DNA from: Litoditis marina
Taxonomy: Eukaryota; Nematoda; Chromadorea; Rhabditida; Rhabditidae
Direction of reading: 5' to 3'
NCBI GenBank assembly: GCA_964036275.1
Contig: OZ038433.1
Location: 26,333,485 to 26,397,484, forward strand
Length of the DNA: 64,000 bases
How positions within the stretch are numbered: the first letter of the stretch is position 1; each line of letters starts with the position of its first letter. Position numbers and translations under genes: made by a program. Shown here one piece after another: positions 1-13,900 of the stretch. The notes beneath the pieces were generated by a model that saw nothing but the letters and a program-made list of their open reading frames with translations, ran no database searches and was not told the origin of the DNA.

Positions 1-275
1 TTTATAAAGTTCTACGTTTGTACTGTGTAGTCTTTCTTCTACAGTTTGGCAGCTTTTTGTGGAATTAGAAGGGCAATAAATGTCGAGGAGAACCAACAAG
101 GTTGTCGGTGAACATATTATTTGTTTTTACGTTATGGGTGACCAAAATAGGAAATATTACGCCGTGATATTACCTACTTGCCAACTGTTGCATTTCTCAG
201 AAACATGACTAGTCATTTCTTATTCGCTCGCTGTCTTATACCAGTAAGGTGTGTGCTTATCAGTTTTTTGATTAA

Positions 276-494
<219 letters not shown>

Positions 495-570
495 ACAGAA
501 ACGTTTTATCATTTGGTCAAAGTTTCGGGTGTCTCATTCAATGAAACTATGAGATTAATGACATATGTAG

Positions 571-673
571 TAGGGTTGTTAAAGTCGAACTCGAAACCCG
601 ACTCGACTCGAGAATTTTCGAGTTGAGTCGAACTCGAAACTCGAAATTTCCCAAAACTTGATTAACAACCCTA
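571..673. mobile_element. hAT-like MITE, family A (TAGGGTTGTTAA ends), copy 1
   Basis: A 103-bp element with terminal inverted repeats TAGGGTTGTTAA and TTAACAACCCTA. The interior is made of repeated CTCGAAA / TTTCGAG words. It is flanked by a perfect 8-bp direct repeat ATATGTAG at 563-570 and 674-681. An 8-bp target duplication is typical of hAT transposons. It has no coding capacity. Confidence 0.85.
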
Positions 674-945
674 ATATGTAGCAATGTAAGTATTTCCAAA
701 TGTTTATAGATAGTCGGATTGGATTGCGTGTATGATTCTCTCTTATTTTCTAGTGTGAAGTTTCAATTTAATTGGGTTTGTTTTGACACTTACATTTTGA
801 ATTCATTTTAAATTATTAAGTTTTTTTATTACAACGAGCATTTCGATTCATTCGATCCTCCTGTTAGTTTATTTATTTGCTTTAACTGTTCAACAAATAT
901 CCAATATGGAAGAACCATTTTGAGTTCCCATTGACGGCATTTATA

Positions 946-1298
946 GGCCAATTACACAAGCAACCGGGTTGCATGCAACCAAAATGCAACCAGGTTGCAT
1001 GTGTAAAGACAGTTCGGTTGCTTTCCAAATGCAACCGGGTTGCTTTTGGTTGCTTTCCAAATGCAACCGGGTTGCTTTTGGTTGCTTTCCAAATGCAACC
1101 AAAAGCAACCAAATTGCAGTGAAAACCGGAAAATGTCCAAAAATTGAGTGTTTGGTTGCATTTGAAAAGCAACCAAAAGCAACCCGGTTGCATTTGGAAA
1201 GCAACCCGGTTGCATTTGGAAAGCAACCGAACTGTCTTTACACATGCAACCCGGTTGCATTTTGGTTGCATGCAACCTGGTTGCATGTGTAAACCGCC
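946..1298. repeat. Foldback element built from GGTTGC/GCAACC words
   Basis: The two halves are inverted copies (GGCCAATTACACA... and ...TGTGTAAACCGCC) with a loop near 1110-1150. Within each arm the phrase CAAATGCAACC(G)GGTTGC is repeated. The element is flanked by GCATTTATA at 937-945 and again at 1299-1307, a 9-bp target duplication of the kind left by Mutator-like elements. Six-frame ORFs across it (up to 134 codons) come from the repeat and are not genes. Confidence 0.8.
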
Positions 1299-1987
1299 GC
1301 ATTTATATCGTTTTTATTTGTAAAACGTAACTCTTGTGAACTATTTTTCAAGCGATAATTCTTGTAAACTACTATGTTTAGGGTAAGTTATTTCGTGCCT
1401 GCATCACATTCCATTTTCTTCGAGGGTAGTTTTTAGATATTCAAAGTTGTAAATTAAGTTTTTTCTGGTCGTTTTGAATGTTGCAGTGAATAGTCGTCTT
1501 CGAAATCATGAACATTACACCGCAGCGCTACAGCCACTACAGTAGTTTCTAGAACCCGTCTGTCTCTTACTGTGAAGTGAAAAATAGCAAGCACAGTTCG
1601 AGTTGTAGTTTGATCTACAAACGTCAAATCTTCAATCGCGGCCAAAATGCCTCGGTGCAAACTACAAACAGTAGCACGTAACCAATGGTCAGTTATCGCC
1701 TGCTTTTTCAAAGTCAGCTCGATGTAGCGAATAGGGAGTGACCGAATACAATATTTGATCTTTTAATAGTTTCGAAAACACGAGTGAGGTTTAGCTGGAT
1801 CAAACTGCAAACAGTGCGCAAGTACTTGGTTGGCTGTATTCACCTCACCGACTTGTAAACGTGTGAACAAGTTTCGACTGTTTGAATTACTTGTAAATGT
1901 CGACGCTCATTTTAGCATAGACTAGGAAACACGATTCACGTTTTTGAAAGATGGAAAACCTGTTCATATCATCAGCTCTTCCATAGC

Positions 1988-4900
1988 ATGACGGTTAGCT
2001 ATGCACTAGTCGCCGCTACTGCCTCAAGTGAGTCTATATAGGACCAACGCACGAGTTGTAGTTTGATTTTCATACACAGCAGATATTTTGTGTTCTGACT
2101 GGAGCGTAGCCGGATCGAACTACAAACTCAACGGTACAGTTTCAGTTTCCTGGTTGACCATCTTCTGTTTGTTTAGGCTGCATTTTCACGCAGTCAATGT
2201 TCTGATATGTAATTGAAAACCATCTCCTCCTATGAGGTCGTACTCAGAGACTTATGAACTACTTGCGCTCTCTGAGATATCGCTTCTTGCTCTATCTGTA
2301 ACTAAAGTCGTGCTCCAATGCTGGGATCGCCAGTTCTTCAAATTTTTGCTATGTTTTTCGGGCCATTTTAGGACAGGGGAACATTGACTTTTTTACCCCC
2401 CCCCCCCCCCCCCCCCATCTTTCTGAAATTGTATTGCGTTTGAGGAATTGTATTTTGATCCCCCACCGGGGGTGATAATTCAATCTATCACCTGCAATAC
2501 ACAAGTCTGAGAATGGGGGGTAAAAAGTAAACATTTCCGGTATTGAAGTTCAGCCCCCCCCCCCCACTTGTTGAAGTTTAGCCCACCCACCTCTGAAGTT
2601 CTACCCCGCCGACCCAGGTGGGGGGTGAAAAGTAAATAAAGTTGAATTTTGACCCCCCCCCCCTGTCCTCGATTTTCAGGTTTCAGCTTTGGTGGTGGGT
2701 CCGAAGTGCAACGGGGGGGGGGGGGGGGGGGGGGGGAGGGGGGGGGGGACCCAACTAAAGTGTGGGGCGATACTTCAATTTTCCCTAGGACAGCATGCGA
2801 TTGGGGTTTTTGTAAATGAGGTCCGTGTATGGACGGCTCAATTGCATCAAACTACAAACAGCGAACATTTGGTTGATCTAACTACAAACAAGCTCAGATT
2901 CACCTCACTGACTATAGTGTGTGCCAAACTTATATAGTTTTGTCTCCCGGCTGAATCGAACATGCGAGCAAAAGACTCCTAACAGGGCGCTTACCACTTC
3001 GCATATAGAGCACATAACGGGGAAGCTTTGGTATCGAAGGCATGTGTGCGTACACAGCGGAAAGTGAGATATACAGTACCCTCCCGCTTTTCTGTTGGCG
3101 AGGACTATAGTGACCATGTGGACAAGTTTCTAGTGGTTGAGTTACTATTCGGCGCTCATTTTGGCGTAGAATATTGAAGGTGCCGGAATGTTCTAGCGGC
3201 CAATTCTACAACTAACCGGGTTTTTAGGTAACCTAGCCCTTCTTTGGTAACCTGTTTTGCAGGTTACCTAGGTAACCTGGAAATAACCTGAAACTAAAAT
3301 CCGGGTACCGTGCAAACCAACGGTAAAAACCACATTTGCGTTAGAAAAACGGGTGACCGGGTTTTTATTTTTGGTTACCAACCGGTTACCTACTGAGGTG
3401 ACCTGAAAAGGAGGTTACCAAAAAAGGTTCGGTTACCTAAAAACCCTGTTAGATATAGAATTAACCTGTCCTAGCTCACTAACTCCAGGTGGTGCCACCT
3501 TTCTGGGGCTTCTGTGGCGCTGGAAGGGTTCCGTGTGGAAACTACTGGCAGTCGAACTGGCAATATGGCTCGTCCTGGTCATGCTCAATCATCTACTCTA
3601 CTTATTCATAATCAGAGTCAGTTTATTATATTGTCTTGTAACCAACCACACGAGAAATCTCAGCTACAAAAACCAGACGATTGCATTTATTTTTACTTTT
3701 GTTTTTTTGAAGATATCATTTATCGCATTATTCATCGCCATTTATAATATAGAAAGAAAGTTTGTTGCAGGGTTCTGAGTTGCAACAAACCTACGACGTT
3801 TTCGTGGCATATGTGACCGATGTGCCCTTCAAGGTATGTGATAACTTCATTTGGAGAAAGGTTTCTTCATATGTGTCCACGACATAACGACGAGGTACTG
3901 CGAAGCCAATCCCCAAATAGTTAGAGAAAAAAGAGAGTGAGAGGGAGAGAGAAAAAACAATAGAGAGAGATGGTTGAACTCTTGCGATTGTGTTAAATGT
4001 GTGTTTTGTAAATGGCTTCGTATTAAGGGAGCGGTAACTCTACTGCTTAGCTTCTCCACTTCGGCCAATCTCTCCCGTTGGTTAGATGTGTATCGATTGC
4101 TGGCCTGGCCGGACAACGCTGTTCTCATGTTCAACGCATACTTCGAAGATCACAAGGTTGGTTCTCCTGTGCAGCTGCTTTTGGAAGCTGGCTCTCCATG
4201 CGAATTGGCCGCATAATTAAAGAAGGACGATAATGTGGACCAATGTCGTGTCAATGGTCCTTTAAACTGCAATTGAAAAATTTATTGCAGTTTAAAGGAC
4301 TGAACCGTTGCGATTGGACCACATAATCGTCCTACTTTAACTATGATCAGGCGGCCTCAGCCCCAAAACCGTCCATACCGCATTCTCGAGTGGACGTTGA
4401 TTTCCCCGCTATAAATCTTGTCTCGACATGTTCGAGTTTTTCCAAGTAAAATTGGACTCTGTGAGCGGTAGCGGTTCTTCACTTCTGTTTGCAGCACGTG
4501 ATCCGACGAACTTTTTTGGGAATCCGAGGTTTTCTCTAAAAAAAACATTCGAAATCCCGTTGTTCTGTTGTGTTTTCAATTCGGTTTAATCGTGTCTCGG
4601 TCTAAACTCAACAAATGTGGCGTATATTGATTTCAAATCACAACCAAGATTTTTTCACAGGTAACCAAGCGACAGTCGGTTATGATTCGTAGCACCGTCG
4701 CCCGATACATTATGATGTCATTCATTCTGGTGTTGCGCGACGTCTCCACTGGTATCCGGAAGCGGTTCCCCACATTCGACCATCTCGTCATGGCCGGCAT
4801 TGCATCCGAGTTGGTATATTTTCCGCCATTCCTACTGCGACTGCTTCGGAAAGTGTTTGATTTGTACGAAAATTTTGTCGGCACGCTGCCAAATTCGCAG

Positions 4901-7900
4901 TGAGAATGACTGGAACTTTATATTTCTCGCTACTAGAAACCTTCGCCCTGTGAACTATGAAAAGAGAAAACAAATGTGAAAGAACTGCTCAAGGCAATCA
5001 ATTCGAACAAATAAACCTGTGTACGTATGCTTGACGATTCCGGCACCTTCACGATTCCGGGACAAGAAATAGAGAGCAGAGCGAGAGACGCAGAATGGAA
5101 TAAAGGTGGCGGGATCTTCTAGCATATGTAATCTGATGAGCATACTGCATACGGTGGACGTTGTCAGTCAAATTTGGCGGGAGTTACGTTTTACCCAGGT
5201 ACCCCGGAATACATTTCGCTGTTCTTCCTAACTTTTTGATCTGTTTCAGCAAAGACATCAGGCTATTGAATGTATCGGGTATGGATCCGGACATGTGTCA
5301 ATATTTCACGCCTCTGGTATGGGTAATAACGCTGGTCAAGGGACACTGTAGAAGGTAAGCCGTACCAGCACACTTGCTATACAGCAAATGGCCCCGGGTG
5401 ATGAAACACGTGAGGTAACAATAGGTGTCACCACCTATTGTCATCTCACCTGTTTTATCACGAGTTGTAGTCTGATCGTCGAAGAACAACTATCTGTCCC
5501 CACAACAATCGATCGTTCTGGAATCTAACATCGATTGCATACCCGCGCACCTAGGCCGAAATGATCACCTTATCGCATCCACTGTCCGTGGTGTAGCGTA
5601 TATTGATAAAACAAGTAAAACTGTTGCCAGGAAAAGGTTTATTCGAAAGTGTGCGAAATGTGATGTATGACCTCAAGACAAAAGTTGGTCATACATCAAT
5701 GTTACAAAACGCATATTAACGGGCGCATACAAAACATATCAAAAGCGATTGGCCATGCCGACTCTCAGCTATCGCAGGTGAGGCTCCCTTATAAGGACAG
5801 AGCTGTCGGAGGTCAACTCGATAAGATACAACTAATAGGCTTTCTAATGCTGGACTCTATGGTCTCAGTGTGAGTTGCAACTAAGTTCTAGCGGAACTAA
5901 GTAAAAAGAACAAAGCGGATTGAAATCTTTAACGGGTTGGCAATTCCTATTAATTTCTATGGGTTCACATAATGATGTTTGTTTCGTTCGCAGCACATGC
6001 TTCTTAAACCCGAGACAAGACTACTACCACAGCAGAACAGAACTGTACCACTGGTGGATACCCTATGGCTAGGGTCCGAACCGGTCGGAGCCAAATGCCC
6101 AAAATGACTCTTGTTCTGTTTTCAGAGGCGTTAATTCCGTTATGAACCAATATGAGTATCTGGGATTTGCCAGCGAGGTATAGTTGTTGTCATTCTCACG
6201 TGGACTCCTACAGTTGATGTTTAAAACTGTGGTTTGATTTTGTAACATTTTAGGCAATTTGGTATCAACGTTCATAGCCGTTTGCTCTTAAAACTTTCTC
6301 TTTTAGTCGCTGTGTTTTAAATTAAAACAATCAGGTCCATTATTAAATGTTTAGATCACTCGCATTCGCAGTATGCTGGGGGACATTTTGGCATATGATT
6401 GGATTCCGGTTCCGCTAGCACTTACACAGGTTACAATCATAAATTATACTCAGATTAGCAGTAGTGACCAGAGCTCAAAGGTGACATTTTTCGCGGCAAA
6501 TTGTTACGTTATTCAGTTCCCGGTACAGTAACCAAAACTATTTTCGCAAAAACTCAGTTTTGGTTCGGTACGAGGCTATGGTTCTAGTTCGTATTGAAGA
6601 TCAAAAACAAATGTTCATATTTGGCCATCAATGTTGTCCTACGAACCTCATGGTACAATCATCGTTTCAATTGTGCATCCTGTTTTTCTATCCTGTTTTT
6701 GCGTTTATTGAAAATGATAGTTTTGCGCGTAAACGCAGTTTTGCAACGCGCACTCATGTGCTAACCTATCACAAACAACATGATCAGAGGTCGGGATCTT
6801 GAACATCCCGACCTTTTCATCCCATGGTTTGCATTGGGGTAAGAGTGTAACTCCGTCTGTTTATGAGACTGAGACACTCTCCAACTCATGGTTATCATAT
6901 AGCCCATTCTACTAATTTTTACCTGTATTACCTTTCATTGACCGTACTCTCTCGGCCCCGCCCCTCAGACGTGATTGGTTGAACTCGGTCTCGTCACAGC
7001 ATAAATCTGCCGAGGTGTCCCTTTTGTTCGTACTCAGATCTATCATTTACAGACGATCACGTTCTCTGTGTACCTGTGTCTGGTACTCAGCATCTTCGAT
7101 ATACATTCAAATCTGGAGAGCTAGTGAGTGAGACTACGGGCCTGGATCTCTAATTGTCCAATTGTCCAATTGTCCAACTTCAATTGTCCAATTGTCCATC
7201 ACAAATGTCCATTTGTCCAATTGTCTATTTTCAATTGTCCAATTGTCTAATTGTCTGTTTTCAAATGTCCATTTGTCCAATTTTGAATTGTTTTTTTTTA
7301 AATTTTTCTTTCTTTTTACTTTCTAATTTCTCAATGTTTCATTCTCCTCACACCCGGGGGTCACTTTACTCGTCAAAATGTAAAATTGGACGGATGAGGA
7401 TGAAACTTGCACAACTGGGGTAATCGACCACGAAGATCACGAATACGCGAATTAAAATTTGTTCAACGCGCGCAAAACGTGCACGCGACACGACAAAAAT
7501 GTCAACATTAGAGTTTGGAAATGAAACTTTGGGAACAGGGGTAGTTGATGACGCTGATTTCGAATATCGACCTTATGTTAAACGTTAAAGGTGGTGGGAG
7601 GCAAAAGTTTCATGGTGAGCAAAACGAGAATTTTCGAACCAAACTTGCAGGGCTAGGGTAGTCGATCATGGACATAACGAATATCGATACGGGGTTAAAG
7701 GTGGTGGGGGGGGGGGGGGCTAAAGTGTTGGATACGTGCGCCTTTGGCACGTATCATCTTCTGCATTCATTGGCTAATCTCATTAGCATACACGTGCATT
7801 CTATACTTCTGTTCTCTACCGCATTAGCATTTCCTCACGCCTGTTTACGTGTGTTAATACCTGTCTGCCTACGTGTTAGAAACAGTCTAGTTTATCGTCT

Positions 7901-10900
7901 GGATACTGAGCGCCTGCTCAGAACTACTCTCTCTCTCCCCACAGTTATCAGGTATCAAGGTTATATTGTATCGTCTTTTATATATCATTAATAAACCTAG
8001 TTAATTAGTGTTTTGTTGTGCTATACCAAAAGGCTAACGTATCGCCTTAAATACCTATCGTTGTGACTTCGTGAGTACGAAGGTTACAACATAATTGGCG
8101 ATCAGGATGAGATGCTGATAAGAAGACTGTCACCATTCACGACATGTACAAGGAATGTGACATGTGGCTGAACATCAAGCGTGAAGCCAAGTTGGTGGAA
8201 ACTGGTTCACGAGAAGTGAATGAGGTGAAAACACAGTCTAGACCACCCCGCAATCGAGAAGCAGTCAAGTCTGAATGTTGGAATTGTGGTAATGCTGGCC
8301 ACAGATCGAACACATGTCAGAAGTCAAAGTGGACTTGCAAGAAGTGCAAATCGAAAGGTCACAAGGAACAGTACTGTGACAAGATTGCCGCATTCAAAAA
8401 CGGACGGACACCGTCTAAGCCGAGAAGACAAAACAACCAGTTAGTCATTATTGGCAAAACGGAGGTTTCGAGTGCAGATGTGCAAGCTGTACGGAAGTAC
8501 ATGGAAGTCAAGATCAATGGTTACCCAGTGGAGTTTCAGTTGGATACTGGCTCAGACATCACATTGATGAATGTGGATGCATGGAAAAGGATGGGTGAAC
8601 CAAAGTTGGAAGCCGCTGACATCACTGTGTGCAGTGCAAGTGGAAACAGGATGGAAATTGTTGGCAAGCTGAAATGCGATTTTGAGATTGGTGGATTGAC
8701 TGGAAGTGGTCATGCCTACATTTCAGCCGGAGCAAGCCTGTTTGGTCTTGATTGGATTCAGAAGAATGAATCAATGACTCATCACCTGGAAATGATGATT
8801 GTGAGCAAGGTGGATAAAACGGATAGCTCTCTCGTTGAAGAACTGAAAACGCGGTTTTCATCTGTCTTCGAGGAAGGTTTAGGTCGCTGCACTAAGGAGA
8901 AAGCAGTGTTGAAGTTGTTACCGGACGCAACACCTACCTTCCGAGCAAAGCGACCCGTACCACATGCAGCTGCGGAGACTGTTGACAAGGAGTTGGATCG
9001 ATTGATTGGCATGGATGTCATCGAGGCTGTTAATCATAGTGATTGGGCTGCTCCTATTGTCACTGTCAAGAAAGCCAACGGGAAAATTCGAGTTTGTGCT
9101 GATTTTTCCACTGGGCTAAACAAGGCACTGGAGGATTGTGAGTACCCACTGCCTATTCCGGAGGATATATTCGCATCACTGAATGGAGGAACAGTGTTCT
9201 CTCAGATCGATTTCTCAGATGCGTATCTTCAAGTTGAACTGTCAGAAGAATCGAAACCACTCGTGGTTGTGAACACACACCGAGGCTTGTTTCGATACAA
9301 AAGATTGCCATTTGGAATCAAGACTGCCCCAGCAATTTTCCAACAACTCATGAACAAGATGTGTTCTGGGTTACGGGGAGTAACAAGTTATCTGGATGAT
9401 GTGATTGTAGTTGGGAAAACTATGGAAGAACACAAGAGCAACTTGGTTGCTTTATTCGAACGAGTCGAGGAATATGGATTTCGAGTGCGCTATGAGAAAT
9501 GCTCATTCGCCAAGTCAGAAATACCATTTCTAGGATTCATTGTCGACAGAAATGGTCGTAGACCAAATCCAGAAAAGATTCAAGTGATCAAGAATATGGA
9601 GGCGCCAAAGACGGAAAGTCAGCTCAGAGCTTTCTTAGGTATGATTACCTACTATGGAAACTTTGTCCCACAGATGAAGTCACTTCGAGGTCCATTGGAT
9701 CAGTTGATGATCAAAGATGTGAAGTGGAAGTGGGAGAAGGAGCAACAGGAGGCCTTCATGAAACTCAAAGCTGTTTTGAGTAGCGACATGAATCTGACCC
9801 ATTATGATCCGCAACAAGAGATAGTGGTGGCTGCAGATGCTTGTGAATACGGCATAGGTGCAGTGATCTCGCACAGATTCAAGGATGGTTCCGAAAAACC
9901 AATCTGTCATGCAGCTAGATCACTGACCGCAGCAGAGAAGAACTATTCTCAGATTGAAAAGGAAGGATTGGGACTGATTTTTGCTGTGAAAAAGTTTCAC
10001 AAGTACGTGTTTGGCAGAAAGTTCAGACTGCTAACGGATCACAAGCCTTTACTAGCCATTTTCGGTAGTAAGAAAGGAGTTCCTGTCCATTCAGCGAACA
10101 GATTGATGCGTTGGGCAACAATCTTGCTTGGATACGATTTTGTGATTGAATACATCAATACAAATGATTTCGGTCAAGCCGACGGGCTGTCTCGCATGAT
10201 TCAGAGATATCCAATGACAGAAGAAGATACCGTGGTTGCATCTGTAGAGCGTGATGTACAAGCGATGTACAGTGATCACATACGGAAACTGCCGGTGACA
10301 TCAGAAGATGTACGAGTCAGTACGCTACGCGACCCTGTCTTGAGGAAAGTCATCAAAGCCGTCAAACAGAACAAGTGGCCAGAAACCACTTCGACCGAAC
10401 TTCAGCAGTACAAGCTTCGGAACACTACATTGTCAGTAGTTCAGGACTGTCTCATGGCCGAGGACAGAGTGGTAGTCCCAACCGAGCTTCGTACAAGAGT
10501 GCTGAAAGAACTTCACATTGGACACCCTGGAATAAGTCGGATGAAAAGTCTAGCGCGCAGTCTAGTGTACTGGCCTGACTTGACTACTGATATTGAGGAA
10601 ATCGTGAAGAAGTGTGGAGACTGTCAGATGCATGGCAAATCATTGAATAAGGTTCCGCTTCAAACCTGGCCAGCACCGGAAAGAGTTTGGCAGCGGATAC
10701 ACATCGATTTCGCAGGACCTATGGATGGAGTTTTCTACTTTGTTGTAGTAGATGCTCTAAGCAAATGGCCAGAAATCTTCATCATGAAGAACATCACTGC
10801 AAGGAAAACTGTGGAACAGTTGACGAGTCTGTTTGCGAGGTTTGGAATGCCGGAAACCATTGTAAGTGACAATGGAACGCAATTCACTTCGGAAGAGTTC

Positions 10901-13900
10901 AAGGTTATGTGCGAAGCAAATGGCATTGTACATGCCAGAACTGCGCCATACCACCCTCAATCAAATGGACAAGCTGAACGATTTGTGGACACTTTGAAGA
11001 GGACTTTGAGAAAGCTCAAAGGAGAAGGAGTAGCAACGGAGAGTATGTTGAATACATTTCTGTTGAGCTACAGATCTACACCCAGTAGATTACTGGAGGA
11101 CAGATCTCCCGCGGAAGTGTTTCTTGGACGGAAGTTGAGAACACCTCTGACCCTTCTGATTCCTCGAGCCGTCGAACAACCTGCTAGAACGGACACACAA
11201 ATCGATATGGAGCGTCAATTTGACCGTAAGAACGGTGCAAAGATGCGAACGTTCAAGGAAGGAGAGTCAGTTATGGTTAAAGTTTACCGTAATCTGAACT
11301 GGACCTGGGACCGCGGAGAAGTAATTGAACAGATCGGAGCTGTTAATTACAAAGTACGAGTCGGAGAGAAATGTATGATGCGTCATGCAAATCAAATGAA
11401 ATCTGTGGACAGTGAGGCTGAAACGTCATTGGACGGTGAAGCTAAATGGATGAATGTCATGCTTGACACTTTCGAGGTTGAAACAGAGCTGGATCAACAA
11501 CAACTCCAAGAAGAAGAACAACAAGTCCATGAAGAGCCCGATGTCGTGACCGCACCGAGAAGATCAACCAGAACCCGTCGCCCCGTGGTTCGCTGGAGTC
11601 CAGGCCATTGAACAACTAAGAGTAGACTACGATTTCTTTCTTCGTGACTCTAGTTATTTTTTTTTCAACCCCCATTTCATTTCTCAAAAGGGGAGGTGTT
11701 GGATACGTGCGCCTTTGGCACGTATCATCTTCTGCATTCATTGGCTAATCTCATTAGCATACACGTGCATTCTATACTTCTGTTCTCTACCGCATTAGCA
11801 TTTCCTCACGCCTGTTTACGTGTGTTAATACCTGTCTGCCTACGTGTTAGAAACAGTCTAGTTTATCGTCTGGATACTGAGCGCCTGCTCAGAACTACTC
11901 TCTCTCTCCCCACAGTTATCAGGTATCAAGGTTATATTGTATCGTCTTTTATATATCATTAATAAACCTAGTTAATTAGTGTTTTGTTGTGCTATACCAA
12001 AAGGCTAACGTATCGCCTTAAATACCTATCGTTGTGACTTCGTGAGTACGAAGGTTACAACATAATTGGCGATCAGGATAGGCAAACTGTTGTTGTTGCA
12101 TTTACTGGTAAGTTACTGGTAAGTTCGGAGTTCCTGGAACACTCAACTGTTGTATAGTTGTACTGTGTACAATCGATTCGGAGACCCTCACAGGTCAATA
12201 CAACAATTCGGAGACCCTCACAGGTCAATTCAACAATTCGGAGACCCTCACAGGTCAACACAGGAGTGTTCTGTCTTTACCTTTACCTTTGCGAAGTTGT
12301 CTGACGTTGCTAACGTCACATAGACACTGTCGCCGATCTGCCAAAGGGCAACCGAGTGAATTCTTGGGTTGAAAGCTATTTTCCTAGGGGAAGTGCTGCC
12401 CAAATTTTCATTTTCGGGTTGAATTATTGGCAGAATACAGGAGAAGTGCTGCCCAAATTTTCATTTGGAACAAACACGCACTGAACAACATGGAAGGACA
12501 ACAACAACAGGACACGAACATGCAGAATATGCTCATGGAATTGTTGAAAGGTCAACAAGAGCAATTCAAGCTACAGGAAGAGAGGATGAGACAAATGGAT
12601 TTGCAAATGAAATTGTTGATGGAAAACAAGACAAATCCGGACACAGGAAGCAGCGCAGCATCGATCTCAATCTCGAGCACTAGATTACTGAATGATCTGA
12701 GTGGGAGATTATCGACCTTCGTGTTTGATTGTGAGAATAATCAAACATTCTCACGTTGGTTCGATCGTTTTGGTGATGTGTTTACCATTGATGGTGCTCT
12801 GTTGGACGATAAAGCAAAGGTTCGATTGCTTGTGGGAAAACTGTCAAACGAAGTGTTTGATCGCTACACAAATCAGATTCTACCGAAAACCACGACGGAC
12901 ATTGACTTCGCGGACACCGTACGCATTTTGAAGGAAATGTTCGACCCCAAGATATCGCTGTTCACTTCGAGATACCAGTGCCTGAAATTGGAAAAGAAGG
13001 AGTCAGAGGACTATATGGAGTACACTGGACGTGTAAATGAACAGTGTGAGAAGGCCAATTTCCAAGACTTGGACAATGAAGGACTGAAAGCTCTCTTGTG
13101 GGTTTATGGGTTGAAGTCTAGCAGAGATGCAGATCTGAGGCAGAGGCTTCTTCTGTATTTGGACAGGATGAATGCTGATAAGAAGACTGTCACCATTCAC
13201 GACATGTACAAGGAATGTGACATGTGGCTGAACATCAAGCAGTGACAGCAGACATGTACAAGGAATGTGACATGTGGCTGAACGAAGTATAAATGTTTCA
13301 AACTTATTCGTATTGGGTCAAACTATCAGAGAAGGCTTAGTAGACGATAGGGATTCTGAATATCGACATAACATTGAAGTCCAATACAATACAAATTTTT
13401 TTTCATAATTTCAAGTTATTACTGGGCAAAATTGAAGTGTCGCCCCCCACTTTAGTTGAGTCCCCCCGTAGCACTTCAACCCCCCACCCAAGCTGAAACC
13501 TGAAAATCTAGGAGAGGGGGGGGGGAGTCAAAAATCAACTTCGACATTTACTATTTACCCCCCTTGGGTCGGCGGGGGGTAGAACTTCAATGGTGGGGGG
13601 TCAAACTTCAACGAACTTCAATCCCGGAAATGTTTACTTTTTACCCCCCACCCTCAAACTTTTGTATTGCAAGTGATAAATTGAATTATCACCCCCCGGT
13701 GGGGGGTCAAACTACAATTCCCAAACGCAATACAAATTCAGAAAGGTGGGGGGTAAAAAGTCAATGTTTCCTATTACTGCTTTTGAGGCCACCGTTTCCA
13801 CCCGTCAACCTTAACGTTTTGTCGATATATAGAATCCCTATCGTCTACTACGCCTTAGCTGTAAGTTTGACCCAATACAAATAGGTTTGGAACATTTATA

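Larger units (their letters stand above)
495..1987. other. Intergenic region between the mannosidase and bestrophin genes
   Basis: No coding exon was recognised here. It holds a hAT-like MITE at 571-673 and a palindromic foldback at 946-1298. Around 1595-1625 and 1790-1830 there are copies of a short phrase (ATCAAACTACAAACAG or its complement) that recurs at about 2107, 2840-2890, 48210 and 60618. The bestrophin promoter presumably lies here, but no clear TATA box or other element stands out. Confidence 0.6.
7726..13283 (+). mobile_element. Composite Ty3/gypsy-type LTR retroelement with permuted gag and only two LTRs
   Basis: Order: LTR 7726-8091, short joint, pol ORF 8144-11611, polypurine tract AAAAGGGGAGG at 11687-11696... 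then LTR 11697-12062, leader, gag 12490-13245, and host foldback sequence again from 13284. The two LTRs appear identical over 366 bp, so the insertion is young. In the first unit the primer-binding region (TAATTGGCGATCAGGAT) is joined almost directly to the last part of gag. The leader and most of gag are missing there, yet present after the second LTR. There is no LTR at the right end. Flanks read ...CTAAAG (left) and GAAGTATAAATG (right), so a 3-4 bp target duplication is likely. Confidence 0.85.

Noticed and set aside
882..1302. Five overlapping ORFs of 63-134 codons on both strands
   Set aside because: All come from the palindromic GGTTGC foldback, which lacks stops in several frames. 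The peptides are repeats such as MQPGC with no gene context.
2708..2937. G-run at 2711-2749 as a gene start (82-codon ORF)
   Set aside because: The run is part of the family B MITE. The ORF has a polyglycine start made by the homopolymer.
5995..6057. Bestrophin-like exon reading [19 protein letters not shown]
   Set aside because: It resembles the family but lies before the YDWIP exon instead of after it, and its donor (GTGGAT) is weak. Kept only as a clue in the missing-exon finding.
7668..7991. A 107-codon ORF, repeated as 88 codons at 11696-11962
   Set aside because: It lies inside the two LTRs and is identical because the LTRs are. There is no domain, and a coding role is not expected.
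12427..12489. Upstream extension of the gag ORF
   Set aside because: The frame is open, but the first codon is TTG, not ATG. The first ATG is at 12490.
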